Assembly: GCF_021532275.1 (NCBI RefSeq)
Contig: NZ_JACBOT010000010.1
Span: 62,001-126,000 of the forward strand
Source: Brevibacterium sp. UCMA 11754
Lineage (GTDB): Bacteria > Actinomycetota > Actinomycetes > Actinomycetales > Brevibacteriaceae
Length of the DNA: 64,000 nucleotides
Reading direction: 5' to 3'
The notes beneath the pieces were generated by a model. The model had not been told where the DNA came from. It made no database searches and saw only the letters and a program-made list of their open reading frames with translations. This document shows positions 14,610 through 23,626 of the stretch, piece after piece. The position numbers were made by a program, and so were the translations under genes. Position 1 is the stretch's first letter; each line of letters starts with the position of its first letter.

Positions 14610-17309
14610 TCAGTGACCCTCCGGGTTGTTGAAGCGCTGATGGTTGCGTTCACGCTGCTTGCGCAGCCGCTCACGTGCCTGCCGTTCGATCTCTGCCTGG
14701 GCCTGCAGCCGCTCTCGGCTCATCTGTCGGGCGTTTCGCATGGGCAGGACCGTTGTCGCTGCATCTTCGTCACCGTCGTCGGTCCCGCCACCCGGCTGGG
14801 CCTCGGACCTCGGTGGAGTCCCGTCAGCACTGCGGGGGTCGACCTGACCGACCACACGGGTTTCTGCTTCCTCCGAGTCAGGCGTTGCGATCTCATTCGT
14901 CGGCACAGCGTCCTCATCATCGTCATCCGCCAAGGGAGCACTCGGCGTAACTCCGCGGGTCGGCAGCACCGTGGTGGCCGCATCCTCGTCGATCTCGGGT
15001 TCGGACTCAGGCTCGGGTTCGGACTCGGGTACGCTTGCGTGGGCCGGAAGCACCGTTGTGGCCGCTTCATCATCGCCCTGTTCATCTGACTGTCGCAGCT
15101 CAGCGCCGAGGTCGACCCTCTCCGTTTCGACTCCGTCATTGCGTTCTTCGGATTCGAGTCGATCAGCAGCTTGTGGGACGAACCGTTCGTTCGAAGCTGG
15201 AACGAATCGGACTCCGGGCTCGGGTGCGACCGACTCGTCGGCGGTTGCCGATACCCCCTCATCGGACTCCTCAGCGGGCGCACCGACGACGGCTTCGGAG
15301 GGATGGCTCTCCTCCACCTCGGCGTCGGTTGAAGTGCTTGAGACGACACCTGCATCGGTGGCGGCCGAACTGCCCACCTGCCGCGGCAGACGGGTGCGGA
15401 TGGCAGTGAGGATTTCGGCGGTCAATTCATCCTCTGACACCGATGCGTCGAGGACGACGTAGCGGTCGGGCTCTTTGTGCGCACGGGTCAGGTAGGTCTG
15501 ACGGACCCGCTGGTGGAACTGCCGGTTCTCGTCGTCGAGGTAGTTGTTCTCGCCGCGTTTGCCCATCCGGGTCGCGGCGGTCTCGGGATCGATGTCGAGG
15601 ACGATTGTCAGATGCGGGACGAGTCCCTGAGTCGCCCATTTGCTCAGCGCCAGGATCGTCTTCGGGTCGAAGTTGCGGCCTGCAGCCTGGTAGGCGATCG
15701 TCGAATCGATGTACCTGTCGGTGATGACGATGTTTCCGCTGTCGAGACTCGGATCGACCAATGAGGCCACGTGGTGGGCGCGATCGGCGGCAAAGAGCAG
15801 CGCCTCGGTGCGGGGGCTCGGAGGTTCGGAGTCGAACAGCACCGAACGGATCTGTCGTCCCAGTTCGGTTCCGCCTGGTTCACGGGTCGCTTCGACGTTG
15901 TGTCCCTCGTCGGCCAGGGTCTGTGAGATTCGCTTGATCTGTGTGCTCTTGCCCGAACCATCGCCGCCTTCGATGGCGATGAAGAATCCGGCTCCCAGTC
16001 GCTCCGCGGAGTTTCCGATACCGTCGTTCGCTCCGTTCTCGGCGGCGCTGGGCGGACGGAATCCATGCACGATGTCAACGGACAGTCCCTGGAGACCGTG
16101 CGGGTCGAAGATGAAGAGTCCGATGACTCCGGCGACCAGAGCGGCCAATCCCAAGATTCCGAAGGCAACGTCGCTGGGGGCCAGCAGCCATTCCATGGCC
16201 GAGCCGACTGGGATGGTGATGCCGAAGTCGATGGAGTTGAGGATGAGGGCGACAACCGCGCCGCCGACGGCTCCGATCCGCCGCGAGAAGTCATAGGGCT
16301 GTGAGCGCACCCCGATTCCGACGAGGAAGGCGATGACTGCGGAAAGGACGACCTTGCCGGAGAGCTCGCTGATGGCTCCCGTGGCGATCAGCAGAATTCC
16401 GGACACGGTCAATGCGAAGGCGGAGACGCGCGGCCGAGACATTCCGGGCGCGAAGGTGGGCCCCATCTCGAAGCCGATGGCCCAACCCACCAGGCACGAC
16501 GCAATGATGAGGGCGAAGCCGGCTTGGCCGAAGCTGTGTTCAACAGCGGTCGGCTGGGCCAGGATGACGGTGGTTCCAAGCACTGCGAACAGCGCGATGC
16601 AGACCCACGGCATCTTAATGGTCGCGGCAGGTCTGGCCACACGTGCCTTGGTCGAGGGGAATGCGCCGGTTGTCGCTTCTACGGCGTGGAGAGCGCGCTC
16701 GGGGGTGAGGAAGATGATCACGGCGCCGACGGCCATGGCAATGCCCACCAGGAGACTCATCCACCCCAGGGACTGAGTGCCTGCGGCGGACCCACCGATG
16801 ATCTGGAAGGCGAATGAAACGAAGACGAGGATCGCGGCGGGGATGCCGACTCGACGCCACGGCTTCTCGTTCGTGAACGGATTGATGCTCATCAGCAGGC
16901 CGACGACGGCTCCGAGGAACAGTGCGGTGACCCAAGTCAGCCAGGCACTCGGCGCGAGGGAGAGGACGATGAGCAGCCCTGCCTCGACGACAGCGGCGAT
17001 GCTGAGCGCCAGTTTGCGGACGGCTGGGCCCTTGCTCGCCAAGATCTTCTGCGGAATGAACAGTCCGGCCCCGGCGAGGACGAAGACGATGAGGAGAGAC
17101 AGGCTTCCCAACTGGTTGTCGAAGCCTCCCGCACCAATGCTGTCGGCCGTTGCGGTAAACGCCCGCCCACCGATCGTGGCGAAGAATCCGCTGGTGCCCG
17201 CCACGACATAGCTGATCGCCACGAGCACTATCAGTGCGCCCCAGGCAGCGGTCTCGGCAACCAACCGGCCAGGGGCTCCGGGAAGTCGATGTCCTGTAGT
17301 CGTCAACAT
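14610..17309 (-). CDS. tmk: Thymidylate kinase fused to an N-terminal membrane domain
   Basis: This 899-residue fusion has three parts. Residues 1 to about 420 carry roughly ten or more TM helices, similar to the MFS-like part of actinobacterial membrane/dTMP kinase fusions. Residues 440-638 are a thymidylate kinase: P-loop EGGDGSGKSTQ, DRY motif ITDRYIDSTIAYQA, and TREPGGTELG. Residues 639-899 form an acidic disordered tail with three copies of a motif (DEAATTVLP, DEDAATTVLP, DEDAATTVLP). The kinase phosphorylates dTMP for DNA synthesis. ATG 17307-17309 is the start, since upstream codons lack membrane character. The tail repeats look like a threonine-phosphorylation or FHA-binding site; that is inference. 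Confidence 0.9.
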   Translation of the reverse strand: MLTTTGHRLPGAPGRLVAETAAWGALIVLVAISYVVAGTSGFFATIGGRAFTATADSIGAGGFDNQLGSLSLLIVFVLAGAGLFIPQKILASKGPAVRKLALSIAAVVEAGLLIVLSLAPSAWLTWVTALFLGAVVGLLMSINPFTNEKPWRRVGIPAAILVFVSFAFQIIGGSAAGTQSLGWMSLLVGIAMAVGAVIIFLTPERALHAVEATTGAFPSTKARVARPAATIKMPWVCIALFAVLGTTVILAQPTAVEHSFGQAGFALIIASCLVGWAIGFEMGPTFAPGMSRPRVSAFALTVSGILLIATGAISELSGKVVLSAVIAFLVGIGVRSQPYDFSRRIGAVGGAVVALILNSIDFGITIPVGSAMEWLLAPSDVAFGILGLAALVAGVIGLFIFDPHGLQGLSVDIVHGFRPPSAAENGANDGIGNSAERLGAGFFIAIEGGDGSGKSTQIKRISQTLADEGHNVEATREPGGTELGRQIRSVLFDSEPPSPRTEALLFAADRAHHVASLVDPSLDSGNIVITDRYIDSTIAYQAAGRNFDPKTILALSKWATQGLVPHLTIVLDIDPETAATRMGKRGENNYLDDENRQFHQRVRQTYLTRAHKEPDRYVVLDASVSEDELTAEILTAIRTRLPRQVGSSAATDAGVVSSTSTDAEVEESHPSEAVVGAPAEESDEGVSATADESVAPEPGVRFVPASNERFVPQAADRLESEERNDGVETERVDLGAELRQSDEQGDDEAATTVLPAHASVPESEPEPESEPEIDEDAATTVLPTRGVTPSAPLADDDDEDAVPTNEIATPDSEEAETRVVGQVDPRSADGTPPRSEAQPGGGTDDGDEDAATTVLPMRNARQMSRERLQAQAEIERQARERLRKQRERNHQRFNNPEGH

Positions 17310-17403
17310 ACTCACAGCTCTACAATATCTGCCGGGACTGACATATCTCTTGGAACAGGCCGGATCTCTTCTCACCCACGCCTGATCCTCTACTCTTGAT
17401 TGC

Positions 17404-18159
17404 GTGCACCCAACCAATACCGCCATGTCAGCAGTTGCAACCACCGGGCTGAGTCCGATCGAGGAGCTCGCCTTCGCCCGAGTCCTCCTCGACTCGGTCA
17501 AGCATGGCAGGCGCGGGGCGACCCTGCGGATGTACCGCCCTGCTCCGACGGTGGCATTCGGGGCCAGAGACCGTTTCCTCCCCGGGTTCCCGAGCGCCGT
17601 CGAAGCAACCCGAGATCACGGTTTCACCCCAGCTCTGCGCAGCCTCGGCGGACGAGCCGCCGCATATCATCGGGGGTCCCTGGTCATCGACCACATCGAG
17701 CCCAGTGATGCCTTCATCAAGGACACGACTGCCAGGTTCACCGGATTCGGGCAGGACTACGTCGAGGTGCTGCGGGGCATCGGAGTCGACGCCCGCCTCG
17801 GCGAGATTCCCGGTGAATACTGCCCCGGTGAGCACAGCGTCAACGTCGCCGGTCTGATCAAGGCGATCGGAACTGCGCAGCGGGTGGTCTCGGGGGCGTG
17901 GCTGTTCTCGTCCTCCGTGATCGTCGAGGATCCTGATCCCATCCGTGCCGTCCTCACCGACGTCGAGGCGGCCCTGGGCATCGAGTGGGACCCGGCCACT
18001 GGCGGTTCGATCAGTGAAGTCCACCCCGAGATCACGACCGATGCCGTCGCCGAGGCCTTCGCCTCCTACTATTCCTCTGCCGATCCGCACACGCCTGGTG
18101 AGCCCACCGCCGACGAGCTCGCGGCGCTCCCGGAGAAGATCGGCACTCACGTGCTGTGA
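17404..18159 (+). CDS. Lipoate-protein ligase A-like protein
   Basis: This 251-residue member of the biotin/lipoate ligase fold would attach lipoyl or octanoyl groups to carrier domains. It shows RMYRPAPTVAFGARDRFLPG near the N-terminus, RSLGGRAAAYHRGSLVID in place of the usual RRxGGGxxxH, and the lysine-containing segment VNVAGLIKAIGTAQRVVSGA, which aligns with the catalytic Lys motif GxKxxGxAQR. The two-Gly motif with AA in place of G-A-V suggests a divergent branch. It is divergent from tmk, with 94 bases between them. The start is GTG 17404 or ATG 17428; neither has a strong ribosome site. Confidence 0.8.
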   Translation: MHPTNTAMSAVATTGLSPIEELAFARVLLDSVKHGRRGATLRMYRPAPTVAFGARDRFLPGFPSAVEATRDHGFTPALRSLGGRAAAYHRGSLVIDHIEPSDAFIKDTTARFTGFGQDYVEVLRGIGVDARLGEIPGEYCPGEHSVNVAGLIKAIGTAQRVVSGAWLFSSSVIVEDPDPIRAVLTDVEAALGIEWDPATGGSISEVHPEITTDAVAEAFASYYSSADPHTPGEPTADELAALPEKIGTHVL

Positions 18160-18221
18160 CACCCCTAGAGCTGCGAAAATTCCTGCACTGTGACGCTGAA
18201 GCGATTGGAGACTATGACCTC

Positions 18222-18746
18222 ATGAATGTGCGCGAGGCGACGAAGAACGATCTGCCGGACATTCTGCGACTTGTCCATGCTCTGGCCGTGTATGAGAAGG
18301 AACCCGACGCGGTCGACGCCACCGAGGACGACTTCGCTGCGGTGATGTTCCCAGACGATGGCCGTCCGAACACCTATGGGCTCGTCGCCGAGGTGGATGG
18401 GCAGATCATCGGCATCGCAATCTGGTTCCATTCGTTCTCCACCTGGACTGGAAAGAACGGGATCTGGCTCGAGGATCTGTTCGTTGACCCTGACTATCGC
18501 GGCATCGGGGCGGGCAAAGCCCTACTGGGGCACTTGGCCCAGATCTGCCAGGAACGGGGGCTGACCCGACTGGAGTGGTGCGTGCTCAAGTGGAACGAAC
18601 CCTCGATCGGGTTCTACCGCTCGCTGGGCGCGACGGCTCAGGACGAGTGGGAGACCTTCCGTCTCGATGGTCAGGCCCTGCACTCGTTCGCCGTTGAATC
18701 AGCCGCGAACATATCAGGTGCAAACGCATCGGGTGAAGGTGCTTAA
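18222..18746 (+). CDS. GNAT acetyltransferase, SSAT-like
   Basis: This 174-residue GNAT enzyme starts MNVREATKNDLPDILRLVHA. The acetyl-CoA motif is LFVDPDYRGIGAGKALL, followed by RLEWCVLKWNEPSIGFYRSL and GA, which is the pattern of spermidine/spermine N1-acetyltransferase-like proteins (WxVLxWNxxAIxFYxxLGA). So the substrate may be a polyamine or a small amine. I use ATG 18222 rather than a GTG 22 codons upstream, which overlaps the previous gene and adds no conserved sequence. It may be coupled to the lipoate-ligase-like gene. Confidence 0.85.
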   Translation: MNVREATKNDLPDILRLVHALAVYEKEPDAVDATEDDFAAVMFPDDGRPNTYGLVAEVDGQIIGIAIWFHSFSTWTGKNGIWLEDLFVDPDYRGIGAGKALLGHLAQICQERGLTRLEWCVLKWNEPSIGFYRSLGATAQDEWETFRLDGQALHSFAVESAANISGANASGEGA

Positions 18747-18781
18747 TAAGAGCCGATGACTCGCATCTCAGCCACTGTGAA

Positions 18782-18852
18782 CGCCCCTTAGGTGGTCGTT
18801 TTGGGCCGATCCCAGAGCGGGAAATCAGTCCAAAACGTCCACCTAAGGGGCG
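18782..18852. terminator. Long imperfect hairpin between convergent genes
   Basis: The arms at 18782-18804 and 18830-18852 are 23 bases long and complementary except for one position; the loop is 25 bases. It lies between the GNAT gene (plus) and topA (minus), so it can serve as a two-way terminator. No T-tract is present on either side. Confidence 0.6.
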
Positions 18853-18876
18853 TCGATGCCAGCCGACCCAGGTTCG

Positions 18877-21723
18877 TCAGGGAGTCTTCGGCTTCGCAGT
18901 CGTCGACTTCTTAGCAGCTGTCGTCTTCTTCGCGGCAGCGGTCTTCGTTGTCGTCGACTTCGCCGTCGTGGCCTTCTTGGCCGTCGTCGACTTCGCAGCT
19001 GTCTTCGCCGGGGTCTTCTTTGCGGCGGTCGTCTTGGCAGCCGTCGTCTTCTTAGCCGGGGCCTTCTTCGCTGGTGCCTTCTTCGCCGGCGCCTTCTTCT
19101 TCGCCGGTCCCTTCGCACGCTTTTCCGCCAGGAGCTCGGCGGCACGGCCGATGTTCATCGACTCGACCGTATCGTCCTTGCGCAGAGTGGCGTTGAACTC
19201 ACCATCGGTGACGTAGGGGCCGAAGCGACCGTCCTTGACCACGACCGGCTTCTTCGAAATGGGATCCTCGCCCAGTTCCTTCAATGGTGCTGCGGCTTGA
19301 CGGCCGCCGCGCTGCTTCGGCTGGGCGTAGATCTTCAGTGCCTCGTCCAAGGTGATGTTGAAGATCTGCTCTTCGTCGGTCAGCGACCGTGAGTCCGTGC
19401 CCTTCTTCAGGTACGGACCGTAGCGCCCGTTCTGGGCGGTGATGTCGGTGCCCTCTTCGTCCTGGCCGACGACCCGAGGAAGGCTGAGCAGGGTCAGTGC
19501 CGTCTCAAGGTCGATCGAGTTCAGGTCCATGGACTTGAACAGGGATCCGGTGCGCGGTTTCGGCTTCTTCGCTCCGCGCTTGGGCTTCTCTTCGGGCTCG
19601 GGCAGAATCTCGGAGACATAGGGGCCGAAGCGCCCGTTCTTTGCCACGATCGTGTGTCCGGTCTCTGGGTCGACACCAAGTTCACGGTCGCCATCACCCT
19701 GCGATTCGATGAGTTCAGCGGCCTTGGCCGCGGTCAGCTCATCCGGGGCCAGATCCTCGGGCACGGACACGCGCTTCGGGTCCGCGCCCTCTTCGGAGGC
19801 CGGAACCTCGAGGTAGGGGCCATAACGACCCACGCGCAGATTCACGCCTTCGCTGATCCGCACGGTGTTGACCTCGCGGGCGTCGATGTCGCCGAGGTCG
19901 TCGACGACTTCCTTGAGCCCTTCGCGGTCCTGGGACTTGTCGCCGAAGTAGAAGCGGGCCAACCACGCTTTGCGGTCTTCCTCGCCCATGGCGATCCGGT
20001 CGAGTTCGGATTCCAGGTCGGCGGTGAACGCGTAGTCGATGAGGCCTGTGAAGTGCTCCTCAAGGAGGCGGACGACGGAGAACGCCAGCCAACTGGGTAC
20101 CAGCGCATTGCCGCGGGAGGTGACGTATCCGCGGTCCTGGATGACAGAGATCGTGGCGGCGTAGGTTGACGGTCGGCCGATGCCGAGCTCTTCGAGCTGC
20201 TTGACCAGGCTGGCTTCCGTGAAGCGTGGCGGTGGGGCCGTCGTGTGACCGTCGGCTTCGGCCTTGACCACGGACAGCGACTGTCCTTCTTCGACCTGCG
20301 GCAGGCGTGACTCGCCGGACTTCGTGTCATAGCGTCCGGCGTCGGTGCCCTCTTCGTAGGCTGCGAGGAACCCGCGGAAGGTGATGACGGTGCCGCTGGC
20401 GCTGAAGCCCGCATCATGGCCGTCGGCGAGGTCGGCGCGGACCTTGATCGTTGCGGTCTTGCCCTTCGCGTCGGCCATCTGGCTGGCGACTGTGCGCTTC
20501 CAGATCAGGTCGTAGAGACGGAACTCCTCGCCGCTGAGTGACTTCGAGACCTGGGCCGGGGTGCGGAAGGAGTCACCGGAGGGACGGATCGCCTCGTGGG
20601 CCTCCTGCGCCGACTTCTGTTTGCCCGAGTAGGTGCGAGGCGACTGCGGAACGAATTCGGGACCGTAGAGTTCGGTCACCTGTTTCCGTGCCGCGGAGAT
20701 CGCCTGACCCGACAGCGCAGAGGAGTCGGTACGCATGTAGGTGATGTAACCGTGCTCGTACAGCGACTGGGCGGTGCGCATGGCCTGACGAGCACTCATG
20801 CGCAGCTTACGGCCGGCTTCCTGCTGCAGGGTCGAGGTCGTGAACGGTGCCGCAGGCTTGCGCGAATACGGCTTCGACTCGACGGCAGTGACCGTCAGCG
20901 CGTCCTTCGCGGTGCCGTTGAGCTCCGTGGCCAGCGCTTCGGCCCTGGCCTGGTCGACGACGGCGGCCGATGAGTTCTTCAGCTCACCCTTGTCATTGAA
21001 ATCTCGGCCCGAGGCCACTCGAGCGCCGTCGAGGGTTGAGAGGTTCGCGGCGAACGGGCTGGTGCCATCGGCCAGTCCCAAGTCGACGTCGAGGTCCCAG
21101 TAGTCGGCGGAGACGAAGGCCATGCGTTCGCGTTCGCGTTCGACGACGAGTCGGGTTGCCACCGACTGGACACGGCCGGCGGAGAGTCCCGCACGGATCT
21201 TGCGCCACAGGACGGGCGAGATCTCGTAGCCGTAGAGGCGGTCGAGGATGCGGCGGGTCTCCTGTGCGTCGACGAGAGCGGTGTCGATCTCACGGGTGTT
21301 CTCCAGGGCCCGCTCGATGGCCTCGCGGGTGATCTCGTGGAAGACCATGCGCTTGACGGGGATCTTCGGCTTCAGTACCTCGAGAAGGTGCCAGGCGATG
21401 GCCTCACCTTCCCGGTCCTCATCTGTTGCGAGATAGAGCTCGTCGGCATCCTTGAGGAGGCGCTTGAGTTCGGTGACCTTCTTCTTCTTGCCTGGGTCGA
21501 CGCGATAGTAGGGATCGAAGTTGTTGTCGACGTCGACAGCGAACTTTCCGTACGGCCCCTTCTTCATGTCCGCCGGGAGTTCGGACGGGGTGGGAAGATC
21601 GCGGATGTGGCCGACCGACGCCTCGACGTCGTAACCCTCTCCGAGGTACCCAACGATCGTTCGCGCCTTCGTCGGGGACTCGACGATGACGAGACGGCGG
21701 GGCTGCTTCTCGGTTGTGGTCAC
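18877..21723 (-). CDS. topA: DNA topoisomerase I
   Basis: This 948-residue type IA topoisomerase relaxes negative supercoils. The Toprim domain is N-terminal (LVIVESPTKARTIVGYLGEG, then LATDEDREGEAIAWHLLEVL). The active-site Tyr lies in GYITYMRTDSSALSGQA. Several C-terminal repeats of the form ...NGRFGPYVSE / NGRYGPYLKK / DGRFGPYVTD follow. The last 75 residues are a Lys/Ala/Pro/Thr repeat (AKKAPAKKAPAKK...), as in mycobacteria, where such tails aid DNA binding. It has no zinc-finger Cys pairs, normal for this group. The gene is single. Confidence 0.97.
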   Translation of the reverse strand: MTTTEKQPRRLVIVESPTKARTIVGYLGEGYDVEASVGHIRDLPTPSELPADMKKGPYGKFAVDVDNNFDPYYRVDPGKKKKVTELKRLLKDADELYLATDEDREGEAIAWHLLEVLKPKIPVKRMVFHEITREAIERALENTREIDTALVDAQETRRILDRLYGYEISPVLWRKIRAGLSAGRVQSVATRLVVERERERMAFVSADYWDLDVDLGLADGTSPFAANLSTLDGARVASGRDFNDKGELKNSSAAVVDQARAEALATELNGTAKDALTVTAVESKPYSRKPAAPFTTSTLQQEAGRKLRMSARQAMRTAQSLYEHGYITYMRTDSSALSGQAISAARKQVTELYGPEFVPQSPRTYSGKQKSAQEAHEAIRPSGDSFRTPAQVSKSLSGEEFRLYDLIWKRTVASQMADAKGKTATIKVRADLADGHDAGFSASGTVITFRGFLAAYEEGTDAGRYDTKSGESRLPQVEEGQSLSVVKAEADGHTTAPPPRFTEASLVKQLEELGIGRPSTYAATISVIQDRGYVTSRGNALVPSWLAFSVVRLLEEHFTGLIDYAFTADLESELDRIAMGEEDRKAWLARFYFGDKSQDREGLKEVVDDLGDIDAREVNTVRISEGVNLRVGRYGPYLEVPASEEGADPKRVSVPEDLAPDELTAAKAAELIESQGDGDRELGVDPETGHTIVAKNGRFGPYVSEILPEPEEKPKRGAKKPKPRTGSLFKSMDLNSIDLETALTLLSLPRVVGQDEEGTDITAQNGRYGPYLKKGTDSRSLTDEEQIFNITLDEALKIYAQPKQRGGRQAAAPLKELGEDPISKKPVVVKDGRFGPYVTDGEFNATLRKDDTVESMNIGRAAELLAEKRAKGPAKKKAPAKKAPAKKAPAKKTTAAKTTAAKKTPAKTAAKSTTAKKATTAKSTTTKTAAAKKTTAAKKSTTAKPKTP

Positions 21724-21858
21724 GCTTTCACATTCCTCTCACGGCGCCGGTTGATCGAATAAACGGACGATCCGGCCCAATGTAACACTGATGATCGTGC
21801 CCGACCTGCATCGGGTTGATGCAGTGAACCTCAACGGCAACGGTTTTCGATACTACCG

Positions 21859-23556
21859 TTATTCCTGCTTCCCCTCGTTCACAGGCAACAGTGCACCGGC
21901 GGTGACGAGCTGTCTCACCTGAGCGATGAGCTGGTCTTCGAGTGCTGTCGGGTTGACGTCGAGAAGCTGGGCAAGAGCCACCGCTGTCTGCCGCAGAGTC
22001 AGGCTTCCGTCGGCGACCGAGACGAATCCGGCGAGGGCTGTGTCGAGGTCGAATACCTGTCCGAATCCGATGCCCTGTTCCAGCGTGATCGAGTTCGGGT
22101 CTGATTCTCCGGGCATATGGTGGCGGTGCTCGACGAGGTCCGGGGAACGGGTGAATATGGTGTTCGCGATCTCTTCGGCGCCGGCAGTCGCCAGCCACGA
22201 TCGCAACGCGAATGTGGTCGCGATGAATTGTCCGAGTCCATGCGGATTGTTCGCTATCGCCGAGGTGGTCCTGACCCTTGTCTTGAACACGGATGATGGC
22301 TGTTCGCCGTTGCCGACGATCGTGTGGTCGGCAATTGTTGGGGCATCGTTATCTGCCGTCGACGTGCCTTCTGACTTGTGCATGATGACGTATCCGAAGA
22401 CGACCTCGGTCACATCACGTGTGTCGAAGTCCTCAATCCAGGCTGCAGTTGCCGCGTTCCAGTCCTCGCTGGCACGTGGGACGCCTCCGTCTCTGATCCA
22501 TGTCTCTGCGTAGGCGATGGGGTCGAGCGCCTCACGTTCGATGACGAGCACCGAGGTATCCGGGTCCGTGACCCAGGCCTCCGGCCCTGCATCCACCGCC
22601 GAGGTGGTCTCCCAGTTCCCGAGGCACACTGACCGTCCGCCCGGTTGCAGGTGGTCGGGAATCGCGGTGAACAGGGACCGCACCAGCCGGTCGCCGGTCA
22701 TCCCGCCGTCCCTGTATTCGAAGTTGGCCACGGTGGTGCGTGGGGTGATGACGAAGGGTGGGTTGGACACGAGCAGATCGACTGGTTCGCTGAGCGGTTC
22801 GAGCATGGATCCTGCCCGGAGTTCGATGTTGTCCACGCCATTGAGTCCGGCGCTGAGTCCGGTCAGGTGCAGAGCGCGCTCTGCGATGTCAGTGGCGATG
22901 ACGCGGTCGCTGTGCCGGGCCAGCAGCAGAGCCTGGATTCCACACCCGGTGCCGATGTCGGCGGAGATGGAGACATGGTCACGCGGCGTCAGTGACACGA
23001 GCGTGCGCCCGGCCCCGCCGAGTCCGAGTACGAAGTCGCCGTCGAGAACATCGGGGTTGATGAGAGTTCCATGGTCGCTGACGAGATAGAGGTTTTCGTC
23101 GCCGGGGCGGAACCCGCGTGGAACACCGACCGGCAGATCATAGGGAGTGATCGCAAACGGAGCGGACACGGTTCCCGGTTCCCCCACCTCGGCGTTCGAA
23201 ATCGCGTCACCATCGTCTGTGGTGCCACGGCTGCTGGTCACGAGCAGTCCGCTGTCGACTGCGATATCGAACGCGTCGTCGCCGAGGGCTGCACGCGCAG
23301 TTTCGGTGCTGATCTCGCGATGGAAGTGGAAGAGCATGGTCAGCGTCGCCAGGTGCTCGTCGAACCGCTGTGGGGCCTCACCAGGCTCCTGTGCTTCCAT
23401 CTGTGTCTGGGCGGATTCGAGCACCGTCTGGCAGAAGTGGATCGCGGGGGCAGCGTTGTTGCGCACCAGCGCGGAGGCGATGGGTCCACCCCAGAACTGT
23501 CGGAGCCGTGGCTCGGTGTATCCGGCCCGGTAGAGTCGGTCTGCCACGAGGGTCAT
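21859..23556 (-). CDS. Class I SAM-dependent methyltransferase, actinobacterial type
   Basis: The 565-residue protein has an N-terminal helical part and a central Rossmann methyltransferase: ADIGTGCGIQALLLARHSDR (motif I), VIATDIAERALHLTGLSAGL, then VDLLVSNPPFVITPRT. NPPF is the catalytic loop of N6-adenine or glutamine methyltransferases of the HemK/TrmN6 branch. The C-terminal 200 residues match the winged-helix-like extension of actinobacterial DUF7059/DUF7782 proteins. I use ATG 23556 (MTLVADRLYRAGYTEPRLRQ), seven codons into the open frame. It lies between topA and the helicase, as the counterpart does in mycobacteria. The target is not known. Confidence 0.8.
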   Translation of the reverse strand: MTLVADRLYRAGYTEPRLRQFWGGPIASALVRNNAAPAIHFCQTVLESAQTQMEAQEPGEAPQRFDEHLATLTMLFHFHREISTETARAALGDDAFDIAVDSGLLVTSSRGTTDDGDAISNAEVGEPGTVSAPFAITPYDLPVGVPRGFRPGDENLYLVSDHGTLINPDVLDGDFVLGLGGAGRTLVSLTPRDHVSISADIGTGCGIQALLLARHSDRVIATDIAERALHLTGLSAGLNGVDNIELRAGSMLEPLSEPVDLLVSNPPFVITPRTTVANFEYRDGGMTGDRLVRSLFTAIPDHLQPGGRSVCLGNWETTSAVDAGPEAWVTDPDTSVLVIEREALDPIAYAETWIRDGGVPRASEDWNAATAAWIEDFDTRDVTEVVFGYVIMHKSEGTSTADNDAPTIADHTIVGNGEQPSSVFKTRVRTTSAIANNPHGLGQFIATTFALRSWLATAGAEEIANTIFTRSPDLVEHRHHMPGESDPNSITLEQGIGFGQVFDLDTALAGFVSVADGSLTLRQTAVALAQLLDVNPTALEDQLIAQVRQLVTAGALLPVNEGKQE

Positions 23557-23626
23557 GTCTTGTTCAATCACACACAAATCCTAGCGACTGCACCTCGAGG
23601 ACTCTGACTGCGCCATAATTGGGGCC

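Noticed and set aside
18880-19110. Direct short repeats that might look like a CRISPR or satellite
   Set aside because: They encode the Lys/Ala/Pro repeats of the TopA tail; spacing is codon-based.
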